Shown: one piece after another, positions 27,255 through 37,131 of the stretch
Numbering within the stretch: position 1 is the first letter of the stretch
Layout of the letters: each line of letters starts with the position of its first letter
NCBI RefSeq assembly: GCF_036320655.1
Contig: NZ_CP143258.1
Span: 1,984,001 to 2,048,000 of the forward strand
Length of the DNA stretch: 64,000 nucleotides
From: Porphyromonas pogonae
GTDB lineage: Bacteria > Bacteroidota > Bacteroidia > Bacteroidales > Porphyromonadaceae
Direction: 5' to 3'
Made by a program: the position numbers and the translations under genes
Notes under the pieces: generated by a model
Seen by the model: only the letters and a program-made list of their open reading frames with translations
The model's database searches: none
What the model was told of the DNA's origin: nothing

Positions 27255-28501
27255 CTTGTATACAAAGATATGCAATTAAGCAAAAAGAGAGTGCCGTCAC
27301 TCATTTTTGTTCCAATTATCGTTCTTGAGCTATCATCCTTTATTCCGGTTTTTTTTCTTAATTCATCCGGACTAAGAGGAAAATTCCTACATGTTATTTG
27401 TGCCTTTATTTTTTTACTTTTCAAATCCTTTAACAAAGATGATTTGAATGGAAGTATTTCCTCAACTTCAAATTTGCGTCCGGGAAAGTCTGGTATGAAT
27501 CTGTCTGATGAATATAAATGTGAGTCATTACTCACCTGCAAAATATTAAAAGCCAAACCAAGACTTTTGAACATCCCGGACTTCATAATTCCGGCATTAG
27601 GTTCGTAAACATATTGTCCGATTTCTTCCACATAATCAGCTTTACATCCCCCTTCTTCGTTCAATGTACTGGTAAAGATATCAATCAAATCCGTATCATC
27701 TTTAAGAATATTACTTGCAATCACAGGAATATGCTTAAAATCTTGATATGTATGTTCTAAGTCAATGTAGACGAGTATCTCCTTTACTTCGTTTTTGTGA
27801 CAAAGGATGTTCAACTCCTTTGCTTGAGGTAAGGTCTTCAAAGTATGGGCTACATCCAACATAGGTGATAGTTTCACAAGTATTTTGGGTGGTATTTTCC
27901 TTTTTAAAGAATATATTTTGTTTATATCTCTGATTATTTCTACAGCATTGGGGTAGCAATCGTCAATAGCAAAAACGCGCCTATTCTTATCCCCTGTATC
28001 ACGCCGTGCAGGATCCATAAAGATAAATGAAACATCATGATCAGCACAGTAATCCAAGTAAGACGTAGAATTACCATGAATAAACTCAATCATTTTATCA
28101 TTGCCCAATAAGCTTGTCAGGTTATCTCGAGCTGCTTCATACAAATCTTTATCCTGCTCTATGTAGTAGCTTTTATGGGCTTTGGTAGCCATGGCCCAAA
28201 AATCAACCCCGAATCCACCAGTAAAGTCACATAATATATCTGTATCACTTATGAATCGCTGTTTATAACGAGCACATACTTCTCCTGTAGATTGCTCTAA
28301 TGCAAGTTTAGTGGGGATATATATAGAAGGATTGCTATACCATGACGGTAATTTTACCATAAAATTACTCTTCAGACTTATTTGTGTAGCGACTAAGCTT
28401 CTCAGATCTGAAGGAATATCATTGGCACCTAACAAAATCCTATCGGCACCAATGTCTTTATATTTTTCAACCCAATAATTTATAAGCTCACCTTTATTCA
28501 T
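27251..28501 (-). CDS. Class I SAM-dependent methyltransferase with THUMP-like domain
   Basis: 416 residues from the ATG at 28501 ([14 protein letters not shown]); the longer frame would overlap the previous gene deeply. A helical N-terminal part is followed by a Rossmann methyltransferase core ([20 protein letters not shown], then [10 protein letters not shown], where D-P-A-R resembles the catalytic D-P-P-x motif of nucleic-acid methyltransferases) and a C-terminal THUMP-like segment from about 330. I link it to the P. gingivalis PG_1098-type family from memory; the substrate is probably an RNA base but unproven. It overlaps gamma carbonic anhydrase by 8 bases and lepA by 4. Confidence 0.85.
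   Translation of the reverse strand: MNKGELINYWVEKYKDIGADRILLGANDIPSDLRSLVATQISLKSNFMVKLPSWYSNPSIYIPTKLALEQSTGEVCARYKQRFISDTDILCDFTGGFGVDFWAMATKAHKSYYIEQDKDLYEAARDNLTSLLGNDKMIEFIHGNSTSYLDYCADHDVSFIFMDPARRDTGDKNRRVFAIDDCYPNAVEIIRDINKIYSLKRKIPPKILVKLSPMLDVAHTLKTLPQAKELNILCHKNEVKEILVYIDLEHTYQDFKHIPVIASNILKDDTDLIDIFTSTLNEEGGCKADYVEEIGQYVYEPNAGIMKSGMFKSLGLAFNILQVSNDSHLYSSDRFIPDFPGRKFEVEEILPFKSSLLKDLKSKKIKAQITCRNFPLSPDELRKKTGIKDDSSRTIIGTKMSDGTLFLLNCISLYTR
27263..27270 (-). promoter_or_regulatory. Possible internal -7 box for lepA
   Basis: TATCTTTG on the minus strand inside the 3' end of the upstream gene, 8 bases before the lepA start. That is too close for a normal leader but could give a leaderless transcript. 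Weak evidence. Confidence 0.2.
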
Positions 28502-29009
28502 TATACCAAGATGCGTACATTTGATAATTATGCGCAATCTTCTGATTGATTTCCTGACTTTGCTCAGGATCCACCTTCTTCACAAATTTCGCCGGGGATC
28601 CGGCATAAATTGTGTAAGGCTCTATTTGAGTCTTAGACAAAACAACGGAACCGGCGGCTACTATAGCTCCCTCACCCACTACAGCATCATCCATAACTAC
28701 TGATCCCATACCTATCAGAGCATATTCTTTTATCTTAGCTCCGTGTATCACTACATTGTGCCCTACCGACACATTATCGCCTATCTCTATAGTGGACTTT
28801 TGATAGAGAGTGTGTAATACCGAACCATCTTGAATATTGACATTATTACCAATACGAATAGAATTGACATCCCCTCTGAGTACGGCATTGAACCAAATAC
28901 TACATCCATCTCCCATTACTACATCACCCACAATGGTAGAGTTTTCTGCTAAAAAACACTTTTCGCCTATTACCGGAGTAAAGCCTCTGACTGATTTTAT
29001 TAAAGCCAT
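28494..29009 (-). CDS. Gamma-class carbonic anhydrase family protein
   Basis: 171 residues of left-handed beta-helix built from hexapeptide repeats (IVGDVV, IRIGNN, IEIGDN, VSVGHN and so on). The three zinc histidines of gamma carbonic anhydrases fall at H66, H84 and H89. The family includes true carbonic anhydrases and inactive YrdA/PaaY-like proteins; activity cannot be decided here. A CO2/bicarbonate role would fit an organism that fixes CO2 by PEPCK. Confidence 0.88.
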   Translation of the reverse strand: MALIKSVRGFTPVIGEKCFLAENSTIVGDVVMGDGCSIWFNAVLRGDVNSIRIGNNVNIQDGSVLHTLYQKSTIEIGDNVSVGHNVVIHGAKIKEYALIGMGSVVMDDAVVGEGAIVAAGSVVLSKTQIEPYTIYAGSPAKFVKKVDPEQSQEINQKIAHNYQMYASWYNE

Positions 29010-29034
29010 TCTTCAAACTATATTTCAAATTACT

Positions 29035-29074
29035 AAAGGAGTCAAAAGGTATATAAATACCTTTCAACTCCTTT
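29035..29074. other. Two-tier hairpin between XPP and gamma carbonic anhydrase genes
   Basis: The outer stem AAAGGAGT / ACTCCTTT and inner stem AAAGGTA / TACCTTT form a long symmetrical hairpin between two minus-strand genes. There is no U-run in the direction of transcription, so it may be an mRNA-processing or stability element rather than a terminator. Confidence 0.4.
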
Positions 29075-29090
29075 TATCTTTCACCCTAAA

Positions 29091-30872
29091 TTATATTGCA
29101 GCTGTTTTCGCTTTTAGCCATTCGGCCTCTTCTTTATTCAAGCGGGGGCTCAGCCTATCGTAAACAGTCTTTTGATAGTCATTGTACCATTTGATTTCCG
29201 ATTCTGTCAATAGGCTCTTTTCGATAAGGTTATTATCGAAATAGCACATCGTCAGAGTTTCAAAACCAAAAAACTTACCAAATTCCGTTTCTGTATTCAA
29301 ACGTGTTACCACAAGGTTTTCTATACGTATACCGTATTTTCCCGCACGATAAAGCCCCGGCTCATTGCTGGTGATCATTCCAGGCTCCAAAACAGTAGGA
29401 TTAATCTCAGTACGGATATTTTGCGGACCTTCATGTACATTCAAGAAACAACCTACACCATGCCCCGTACCGTGTCCATAGTTGAGCCCTTCATCCCACA
29501 AAGCCTTACGCGCCAATATATCCAATTGTCCGCCACGTGTACCTTCAGGGTATTGAGCAGTAGCTATGCCGATGTGTCCTTTCATTACTAAAGTATAATC
29601 CTTTTTGAGGTCTGCACCGGGAGCGCTCAAAGCAAGTGTACGGGTAATATCCGTAGTACCGTCTTTGTACTGCCCACCACTATCAAGGAGCAATACGCCT
29701 TCAGCTTTCAGGTTAAATGCTGTTTCAGGTTTTGCTGAATAATGCACAATAGCACCATGTGCCTGATATCCGGCTATAGTATCAAAACTATCACCATAGT
29801 ACTGCTCATCTTGCGCTCTGAATGAAGCAAGCTTCTCCCCTATCTCAACCTCAGAAGGAGTAGCACCTTCTTTGAGCACCTTTTCAAGCCACATAAAGAA
29901 ACGAGTAAGAGCTACACCATCACGCTCCATAACATCACGTAGGCCTTTGATTTCTACATCATTTTTCACGGCCTTAAGCATAGTTACGATGGATACTCCA
30001 TATATCTTTTGGCAGTGTTGTGGTATCGCTTCAAAAATTGCCTCTGAGATACGTTTGGGATCTACAAACAGCTTGACTTCTTGCCCCAGCTGTCCCAAGT
30101 AAGAAACTATCTCATGATAGTCCTTGACCTTTACACCCTCAGCCTCCAGATGAGCTATTACATCTTTATCAATCTTATGAGGGAGCACAAAAAGAATAGA
30201 TTCTTTATCCGAAATATATCCATATACAACGGCTACGGGATTGAATGGAACATCATACCCCCTTATGTTAAATGCCCATGCCACCTCATCCAGCATAGTC
30301 ATGATGGTAGCGTTGCATCCTTTCTTATGAAGTTTGTCTAAGACAGTCTCTATCTTTTGCTTCACCGACTTCCCGGCGTATTTATCCGGATGAGTGAATA
30401 TTTTCTCTGCAGGAATAGATGGTCTATCCTTCCAAATCTCTGTAAACAGATCGATATCAGTGCGTAGCTTGATATTCTTCTGAGATAGTTGAGAACGAGT
30501 CTCCTCTGCATCGGTATGTGCATAGCAGTTACCATCGCAAGCTGCTATATCCCCTTGATTAAGTTCTTGGAGCAAAAACTCCTCTATACTTATCACTCCG
30601 GGCATCCCCATCTTGAATAATTCTATTTCTGAGCCTTTCAAGTCGCTTTCTGCCTGAAGGAAATATCTCGAGTCTGTCCATAAACCGGCTTTTTTATCTG
30701 TCACGACTACTGTACCGGCCGATCCGTCAAATCCGCTGATCCATGCTCTTCCTTTCCATCTTTCCGGAGTATATTCACTTAAGTGAGCATCGGCAGAAGG
30801 AATAATGTATGCCTTGACACCTTCTTTACTCATGGCCTCTCTAAGAGCAGAAATCTTTGCTTTTATTTCCAT
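29091..30872 (-). CDS. Aminopeptidase P family protein (M24B)
   Basis: 593 residues, the long three-domain form of Xaa-Pro aminopeptidase: two creatinase-like N-terminal domains (IPSADAHLSEY, WKGRAWISGFDGSAGT, LWTDSRYF) and a catalytic M24 domain with LLLDSGGQYKDGTTDITRT (two Asp ligands), GHGTGHGVGCFLNVHEGP (His) and two Glu in TSNEPGLY and GIRIENL. It removes N-terminal residues preceding proline in the cytosol. It lies 18 bases after DUF4301. This is the second M24 peptidase within 9 kb. Confidence 0.94.
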   Translation of the reverse strand: MEIKAKISALREAMSKEGVKAYIIPSADAHLSEYTPERWKGRAWISGFDGSAGTVVVTDKKAGLWTDSRYFLQAESDLKGSEIELFKMGMPGVISIEEFLLQELNQGDIAACDGNCYAHTDAEETRSQLSQKNIKLRTDIDLFTEIWKDRPSIPAEKIFTHPDKYAGKSVKQKIETVLDKLHKKGCNATIMTMLDEVAWAFNIRGYDVPFNPVAVVYGYISDKESILFVLPHKIDKDVIAHLEAEGVKVKDYHEIVSYLGQLGQEVKLFVDPKRISEAIFEAIPQHCQKIYGVSIVTMLKAVKNDVEIKGLRDVMERDGVALTRFFMWLEKVLKEGATPSEVEIGEKLASFRAQDEQYYGDSFDTIAGYQAHGAIVHYSAKPETAFNLKAEGVLLLDSGGQYKDGTTDITRTLALSAPGADLKKDYTLVMKGHIGIATAQYPEGTRGGQLDILARKALWDEGLNYGHGTGHGVGCFLNVHEGPQNIRTEINPTVLEPGMITSNEPGLYRAGKYGIRIENLVVTRLNTETEFGKFFGFETLTMCYFDNNLIEKSLLTESEIKWYNDYQKTVYDRLSPRLNKEEAEWLKAKTAAI

Positions 30873-30890
30873 ATGTATTAATATTTTAAG

Positions 30891-32444
30891 TTATTGTTTT
30901 TTTATAATTGTCTGATGTTCTTCCCGTAAAAGATCGTTGATAACCTTTACAGGATTGAATGTGGATACGGGAACTTCCACAAATATGGTGTTCCAATGGT
31001 GCATTGCTCCATTCCACAACCCAGGTAATTCCAATGCTCGCAAGCTTTTACCATCTTTACTTTTGGAAGACACAAAACCCGTTTTACTATTGCGGAATTT
31101 ATCCAGATCAAAGTAGCGTCCTTGGTAATCAACAGTAGAACATACCAGATCTACGGGGTTGAAATAAGTACTTTGCTCCAGAAGCTCTTTTTGACTATCG
31201 ATCTGAGTATTAATCTGTGAACTCTCAAGGATTTGCAATGAAGTACTTCCGTCTGGCTCACGCACAATAAATGGGCCTCCACCCGGCTCTCCTTCATTTT
31301 TGACCATACCGCATACACGTATGGGGCGATTGAGTTTTGCCTTCAATATCTCCAACAGATCTTTGTCATCAATTTCTTTTTGATCAGGAAACATGATACA
31401 GAAATTGTCTTTCAGGAATTGGCTCATTTCCATGAGGTCTCCATGCGACACTTTACCTGAGTCAATATGCCTGAGATAGTCAAATATTTTTTTGCGAGCT
31501 TGCATTAATATTCCGCCCAGTAGTTTCTTATTAATTATGGTAGAGCTTTTGTAAGAGTCGGGAACAACATTGTCGATATTCTTGATAAAAATCACATCAT
31601 ATCTCAAATCATTTACATTGCTCAGGAGAGCCCCATGCCCCCCCGGTCGGAAAAGCATATTACCGTCTTTATCTCTAAAAACATTACCATCTTCGTCCAA
31701 AGCTAATGTGTCGGTAGATGCTTTCTGGATACTGAACGAGAGATCAAAATTAACACCAAAGAAATCTTCGAACTTCATTTTCCTTTTATCCAGTACAGCC
31801 TTGAACAACTCTAAATATTCGGGAGATACAGTGTAATGAATATTGACTTCCCCCGACAAATTACGCGCATACAAAGCTCCCTCTGCAAGGTGCTCTTCTG
31901 CAGCCGTACGAACATCATTGTAGTACTTGTGAAATAAGATAATGCCTTTAGGAGAATTGCCGTAGTTGAGCCCCTTGGGCAATAATAAATTCTCTACTAT
32001 AGCTTTATATTTACCTGATGTAATTAGTTTAGGTATCGTTTTCCACTCGGTACGCAAACACGCTTCATTGAGACGTTCATAGAACGCAAACTTAGTGATA
32101 TTATCAAAAAAAGATACCACCGACTTTGCCTCCGGCAATTCACTCGGAGATTCCAAAAAATTATACAGATCCTTGAACATGCGGGATGCAGCTCCCGAAG
32201 CAGGAATCATTTTACAGACATGAGCATATGACGACTGCAAATATTGATCCCATATATCTAAATAAGCCGATTGTTCATTTTCATCGACTCTCATAATACC
32301 AAAATCCAATGATGCGGCATCAATAATGTTCAAATAGGGAAATCCTGTTTTAATTGATTCTATCTGGGATTTCGCATCTTCCAATGAAATACCTCGTTCT
32401 GACAGTTGTTCGATATCAGAAGGAGTAAAAAGCTCCTGATTCAT
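30891..32444 (-). CDS. DUF4301 family protein
   Basis: 517 residues matching the Bacteroidetes DUF4301 pattern: FTPSDIEQLSERGIS at the start, FGIMRVDENE, and MIPASGAASRMFKDLYNFLE, then a long conserved body with RPGGHGALLSNVNDL and VCGMVKNEGEPGGGPF. The glycine-rich ASGAASRMFK and GGHGALL motifs recall nucleotide-sugar pyrophosphorylases, so a nucleotidyltransferase-like fold is my inference; I know of no established function. No signal peptide or membrane segment. It is the first gene of a unit with XPP. Confidence 0.85.
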   Translation of the reverse strand: MNQELFTPSDIEQLSERGISLEDAKSQIESIKTGFPYLNIIDAASLDFGIMRVDENEQSAYLDIWDQYLQSSYAHVCKMIPASGAASRMFKDLYNFLESPSELPEAKSVVSFFDNITKFAFYERLNEACLRTEWKTIPKLITSGKYKAIVENLLLPKGLNYGNSPKGIILFHKYYNDVRTAAEEHLAEGALYARNLSGEVNIHYTVSPEYLELFKAVLDKRKMKFEDFFGVNFDLSFSIQKASTDTLALDEDGNVFRDKDGNMLFRPGGHGALLSNVNDLRYDVIFIKNIDNVVPDSYKSSTIINKKLLGGILMQARKKIFDYLRHIDSGKVSHGDLMEMSQFLKDNFCIMFPDQKEIDDKDLLEILKAKLNRPIRVCGMVKNEGEPGGGPFIVREPDGSTSLQILESSQINTQIDSQKELLEQSTYFNPVDLVCSTVDYQGRYFDLDKFRNSKTGFVSSKSKDGKSLRALELPGLWNGAMHHWNTIFVEVPVSTFNPVKVINDLLREEHQTIIKKQ

Positions 32445-32658
32445 GCTAAAGATGTTGTAATTAAGAGGATTATTATATCATCAAGGCTCAATAGCCAAGT
32501 CTATTCGTAAAGATAATTATTTATCTTCCATTACACAGTGGATTGATATCAAAATATTGATTTCCGGTAAATATTTTGAACCCCATTTGGAGCGAAAAAT
32601 AAGATTTGAACAATGTGCTTTAAGTCAGCGAATTGGCACATACTAAAAAAAGATATAA
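32445..32658. other. Upstream region of DUF4301
   Basis: No gene. TATCTTTA on the minus strand at 32508-32515 is a weak -7 candidate for DUF4301. Confidence 0.25.
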
Positions 32659-32746
32659 TCAGTCTCAAAATTTGACTCCTTCAATCTCAAAATTTGATCT
32701 CGTCAATCTCAAGCTTTTACCGGGTCAACTTCAAACTTTGATTTTG
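32659..32746. repeat. 22-bp tandem array (four copies), inverted relative of the 6868 array
   Basis: Units of exactly 22 bp start at 32659, 32681, 32703 and 32725. The core TCAATCTCAAAATTTGA is the reverse complement family of the TTTGAGATTGA core at 6868-6955. The array lies between DUF4301 and the acyltransferase gene, with no open frame across it. Confidence 0.78.
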
Positions 32747-32871
32747 GTGCCATTTTTCATCCTTTTTTATGAGATAATTGACTGATGGTTTTAGTACTTC
32801 TGTTGCTTGAATTGATGATTTCAATTCATCGGAATGAGTGTAAGATATATTGCAAAAAAAGCTTTGGGAGA

Positions 32872-33873
32872 TCATTTATTATTTCGACCAAAAACAATGC
32901 GTAAAAACAACGACTTTGGCAAAAGATAAGCACATATTAGCTCTGACATACCTATAGCCAAAATAATACCACTGATAAGGCACATCCCGAACAGTCCTAT
33001 TCGCAACGAAACCAATGACATAAAATAGATGGGAAATATGTGAAATAAATAGATGACATCACTATTTTTACCCACTTCGACCAATGGTCTGAAAGCAAAG
33101 CCGGATGGAGTAAAATACTTGCAACATTGCCACACCAGGAACGAACCTGAGACTCCCGCCAGAAGTTTGAGCATGCCCACAAGAGGCTCCGCCAAATCAA
33201 GCGCCAAGGATGCCCATGATGACAGAGCAAAAAATACACCTATAAAGGCGAGTTGCAAGGCACTCAATCTAGTAGAGGCAAACTCGGCAAGTTTGAGTCC
33301 GATAAAAAAATATAACCCGTAATAAGAAACATATGATAAGAAAAATACCTGAGTATCTAAAGGGAAGAAAAGATATGAATTGCTAAAAACACCGATACGA
33401 AAGAGATAAAAAAGCCCCGCAATCAAAAGCCCGGTATTGGCCACTGCCGGCTTGAACATTACAGCAAAGATCTGTAGTATAAATAATGCAGGCAAAAACC
33501 AAAGATAATTGGAAGAACCGGTCTGAGCTTCATAAAGGGGTGATACAAACATCTGCCACGTAACACCCTCATCTGAACCTCTGAGCTGCAAAACTTGCAA
33601 CAAAGTAATAAGATAAGCAAAAATAAGATAAGGAATAATGAGTCTTTTGAAAGCCCGAAGTACAACCTCACGAGACGTGTAGCGCTGTAAGGTGCGATGA
33701 AAAAGATAACCTGAAAGCATCAAAAAGAGGGGCATATGAAAGAGATATACCCACTCCTTCGACAGAGCATACCATGCGGGTTTGTCCAGCATGGATCCGA
33801 AATGGCCATAAGCCACCAGTGTGATACCGATGGCTTTGGCTATCCAGATTTCGGGTTTCTTGTCAGTAGTCAT
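32872..33873 (-). CDS. Acyltransferase family membrane protein (acyltransferase 3)
   Basis: 333 residues from the ATG at 33873, which overlaps the carB stop by one base (TAATG). About ten membrane helices. The acyltransferase-3 start is seen: KAIGITLVAYGHFGSMLD with the conserved His, then FHMPLFLMLSGYLF and the arginine-rich RTLQRYTSREVVLRAFKRLIIPY. The family transfers acyl groups, often acetyl, to cell-envelope sugars or lipids; the acceptor is unknown here. It is the last gene of the purF-carAB unit, an unexpected companion for nucleotide genes. Confidence 0.88.
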   Translation of the reverse strand: MTTDKKPEIWIAKAIGITLVAYGHFGSMLDKPAWYALSKEWVYLFHMPLFLMLSGYLFHRTLQRYTSREVVLRAFKRLIIPYLIFAYLITLLQVLQLRGSDEGVTWQMFVSPLYEAQTGSSNYLWFLPALFILQIFAVMFKPAVANTGLLIAGLFYLFRIGVFSNSYLFFPLDTQVFFLSYVSYYGLYFFIGLKLAEFASTRLSALQLAFIGVFFALSSWASLALDLAEPLVGMLKLLAGVSGSFLVWQCCKYFTPSGFAFRPLVEVGKNSDVIYLFHIFPIYFMSLVSLRIGLFGMCLISGIILAIGMSELICAYLLPKSLFLRIVFGRNNK

Positions 33874-36800
33874 TATTTGTATTCTCGCCAACTTTTGATT
33901 TTGATATCATCCATGGAAAGATTGCAAAAGGCGATGATAAATGCCGAAGCCAAACGAGGGTTGGTAATCAATGGGATATTGAGGTCAATAGAAGCCCTAC
34001 GGAGCTTATATCCATTGGTCAGTTCTCCCGGGGTGAGATTCTTATTGATGTTTACCACCATGTCGATCTCTTTGTTTCGCAAGAGATCCAAGGCTTGAGG
34101 AGTTTTTCCTTCATCATCAGGCCAATACACCAAAGTAGACTCTACACCGTTTTCCTTGAGCATATCGTGTGTACCCTGGGTAGCAAATAGGTTGTAGCCA
34201 TTGCGTGCGAGTAGCTGCGAGGCTTCGAGCATCATGGCCTTCTGTTTGTATCCCCCGGATGAAAGTAAAATATTCTTTTTAGGGATTTTGTACCCCACAC
34301 TCAACATGGATTTCAGTATGGCTTCGTCAGTATCATCCGCAATACAGCCCACTTCACCTGTGCTGGTCATATCTACCCCAAGCACGGGGTCGGCTTTCTG
34401 CAAACGAGTGAAAGAGAATTGTGAAGCCTTGATACCGACATAGTCGAGATCAAATTCAGTCTTACTGGGCTTTTGTACCGGTAATCCCAACATGATGCGT
34501 GTAGCAAGATCAATAAAATTGATCTTGAGTACCTTGCTGACAAACGGGAAGCTGCGTGAAGCTCTGAGGTTACACTCTATTACCTTAATGTCATTGCCTT
34601 TGGCAAGAAACTGGATGTTGAAAGGTCCTGATATATTGAGCGCATGGGCTATCTGCCGAGAGATACGCTTGACGCGTCGCACGGTCTCTACATACAGCTT
34701 TTGACCGGGGAATTGAATTGTAGCATCACCCGAGTGCACACCGGCAAACTCAATGTGTTCGCTGATGGCATAGACAATGATCTCACCATCCTTTGCCACA
34801 GCATCCATCTCTACTTCCTTAGCTCCCTCGATAAACTGGCTCACCACAACAGGGTGCTTCTTGGATACATTAGCAGCAAGCTCGAGGAATCTGGTGAGTT
34901 CCTCATCATTGGAACATACATTCATAGCTGCCCCAGACAATACATAGCTGGGACGAACGAGTACAGGGAAGCCTACCTCATCCACAAAAGACTTGATATC
35001 GTCGAGCGAAGACAACTCTTTCCAACGTGGCTGATCGATATGCAGCTTATCCAACATGGCAGAGAACTTGTGGCGGTCTTCTGCATTGTCAATGCTCATG
35101 GCTGATGTGCCCAAGATGGGGATATGTTGCTCATCGAGACGAAGGGCAAGGTTGTTGGGTATTTGACCTCCGGTAGAGACTATCACACCATGTGGAGCCT
35201 CTAAGTCCATAATATCCATGACACGCTCGAAAGAAAGTTCATCGAAATACAAACGATCGGATATATCATAATCAGTACTTACGGTCTCAGGGTTATAATT
35301 GATCATGACAGATCTCCAGCCTTCTTTACGTATAGTATTGAGTGCATTGACCCCACACCAGTCAAATTCTACAGAGCTACCTATACGGTATGCCCCCGAG
35401 CCCAAGACCACGATGGACTTACCATCTCGTTCAAAAGTAATGTCGTGAGAGGTACCACTGTAGGTAAGATAAAGATAGTTTGTATCGGCGGGATATTCTG
35501 CAGCCAAAGTATCAATCTGCTTGACTACAGGTAAAACGCCCAATGATTTTCGGTAATTACGTACCTGGAGCATAGCTGCATCCATATCGGACTCTGTGTA
35601 CTTAAATACAGCACGCGCTATCTGAAAATCAGAAAATCCGGCTCTTTTACACTCCATCATCAAATCTTTGGAAACAACGGAGAGGTCATCATAAGCCTCC
35701 AGTTCGGTAGCAATGGTAATGATTTTATAAAGTTTTTCAAGGAACCATTTGTCAATCTTTGTAAGATCATGTATTTGATCTACCGTATAACCTTTACGGA
35801 AAGCCTTGCTTATAACGAAGATACGAGTATCAGTCGGTTCATTCAACGCACGGTCAATATCTTCGATTTTAAGCTCTTTGTTTTCGACAAAACCATGCAT
35901 ACCCTGCCCTATCATTCTGAGCCCTTTTTGTATCGCTTCCTCGAAAGTGCGACCAATGGCCATGACTTCACCCACGGACTTCATACTACTACCCAGCAGG
36001 CGTGATACTCCATGGAACTTACCCAAGTCCCAACGAGGTATTTTGCAGACTACATAGTCCAGTGCAGGCTCGAAGAAAGCAGGAGTAGTGCGAGTAACGC
36101 TATTTTTGAGATCAAATAATCCGTAGCCCAAACCCAATTTTGCAGCAACAAAAGCAAGTGGATATCCTGTAGCTTTGGAAGCTAAAGCCGAGGAGCGAGA
36201 AAGTCTTGCATTGACCTCTATCACCCTATAATCTTCACTATGCGGATCCAAAGCATACTGCACATTACACTCACCCACAATACCAATGTGGCGAATGATA
36301 CGAATAGCGAGTTCACGAAGTTTGTGATATTCACTATTGGTCAATGTTTGAGAAGGTGCAATGACTATACTTTCACCCGTATGAATGCCCAGAGGATCGA
36401 AGTTCTCCATGTTACATACCGTGATACAATTGTCATATTGATCTCGTACCACTTCATATTCAACCTCTTTCCATCCTTTGAGACTTTTCTCAACCAAAAC
36501 CTGAGGGCTGAAAGAAAATGCTTTTTGGCAAAGGACATCCAACTCCGATTCATTGTCACAAAATCCGCTACCGAGTCCGCCTAATGCATAAGCTGCTCTG
36601 ATAATTACCGGATATCCCAAACGCTCAGCAGCACGACGAGCATCCTCCATGTTTTCGACTGCTTCGCTTTGTATAGTTTTTACATTGATTTCGTCAAGCT
36701 TATGAACAAACAGTTCGCGGTCTTCGGTATCCATAATGGCTTGCACAGGGGTACCCAATACCTCAACATTATATTTCTGTAGCACGCCGGACTTGAATAG

Positions 36801-37103
36801 TTCTACACCGCAATTGAGAGCCGTTTGGCCACCGAAAGCAAGCAGGATACCATCCGGACGTTCTTTGGCGATTACTTTTTCTACAAAGAATGGGGTTACA
36901 GGCAAAAAGTATATCTCGTCTGCGATACCTTCTGAGGTTTGTACCGTAGCAATGTTAGGATTTACAAGTACAGTCTTTATACCTTCCTCTCTGATAGCTT
37001 TGAGCGCTTGAGAACCTGAGTAGTCAAACTCACCGGCTTCGCCGATCTTGAGAGCACCCGAGCCTAAGAGCAATACTTTTTCTATCTTATTTTTATCAAT
37101 CAT
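33873..37103 (-). CDS. carB: Carbamoyl-phosphate synthase large subunit
   Basis: 1076 residues, full length. Two homologous ATP-grasp halves are visible (VLLGSGALKIGEAGEFDYSG at the start, VVLGSGAYRIGSSVEFDWCG near 560), plus a C-terminal allosteric domain (GYKIPKKNILLSSGGYKQKA to the end). It uses ammonia from CarA, bicarbonate and two ATP to make carbamoyl phosphate for pyrimidines and arginine. carA is 28 bases upstream. Confidence 0.97.
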   Translation of the reverse strand: MIDKNKIEKVLLLGSGALKIGEAGEFDYSGSQALKAIREEGIKTVLVNPNIATVQTSEGIADEIYFLPVTPFFVEKVIAKERPDGILLAFGGQTALNCGVELFKSGVLQKYNVEVLGTPVQAIMDTEDRELFVHKLDEINVKTIQSEAVENMEDARRAAERLGYPVIIRAAYALGGLGSGFCDNESELDVLCQKAFSFSPQVLVEKSLKGWKEVEYEVVRDQYDNCITVCNMENFDPLGIHTGESIVIAPSQTLTNSEYHKLRELAIRIIRHIGIVGECNVQYALDPHSEDYRVIEVNARLSRSSALASKATGYPLAFVAAKLGLGYGLFDLKNSVTRTTPAFFEPALDYVVCKIPRWDLGKFHGVSRLLGSSMKSVGEVMAIGRTFEEAIQKGLRMIGQGMHGFVENKELKIEDIDRALNEPTDTRIFVISKAFRKGYTVDQIHDLTKIDKWFLEKLYKIITIATELEAYDDLSVVSKDLMMECKRAGFSDFQIARAVFKYTESDMDAAMLQVRNYRKSLGVLPVVKQIDTLAAEYPADTNYLYLTYSGTSHDITFERDGKSIVVLGSGAYRIGSSVEFDWCGVNALNTIRKEGWRSVMINYNPETVSTDYDISDRLYFDELSFERVMDIMDLEAPHGVIVSTGGQIPNNLALRLDEQHIPILGTSAMSIDNAEDRHKFSAMLDKLHIDQPRWKELSSLDDIKSFVDEVGFPVLVRPSYVLSGAAMNVCSNDEELTRFLELAANVSKKHPVVVSQFIEGAKEVEMDAVAKDGEIIVYAISEHIEFAGVHSGDATIQFPGQKLYVETVRRVKRISRQIAHALNISGPFNIQFLAKGNDIKVIECNLRASRSFPFVSKVLKINFIDLATRIMLGLPVQKPSKTEFDLDYVGIKASQFSFTRLQKADPVLGVDMTSTGEVGCIADDTDEAILKSMLSVGYKIPKKNILLSSGGYKQKAMMLEASQLLARNGYNLFATQGTHDMLKENGVESTLVYWPDDEGKTPQALDLLRNKEIDMVVNINKNLTPGELTNGYKLRRASIDLNIPLITNPRLASAFIIAFCNLSMDDIKIKSWREYK

Positions 37104-37131
37104 AATGCTTCGTCTGTAATTTGGAGTGAGT

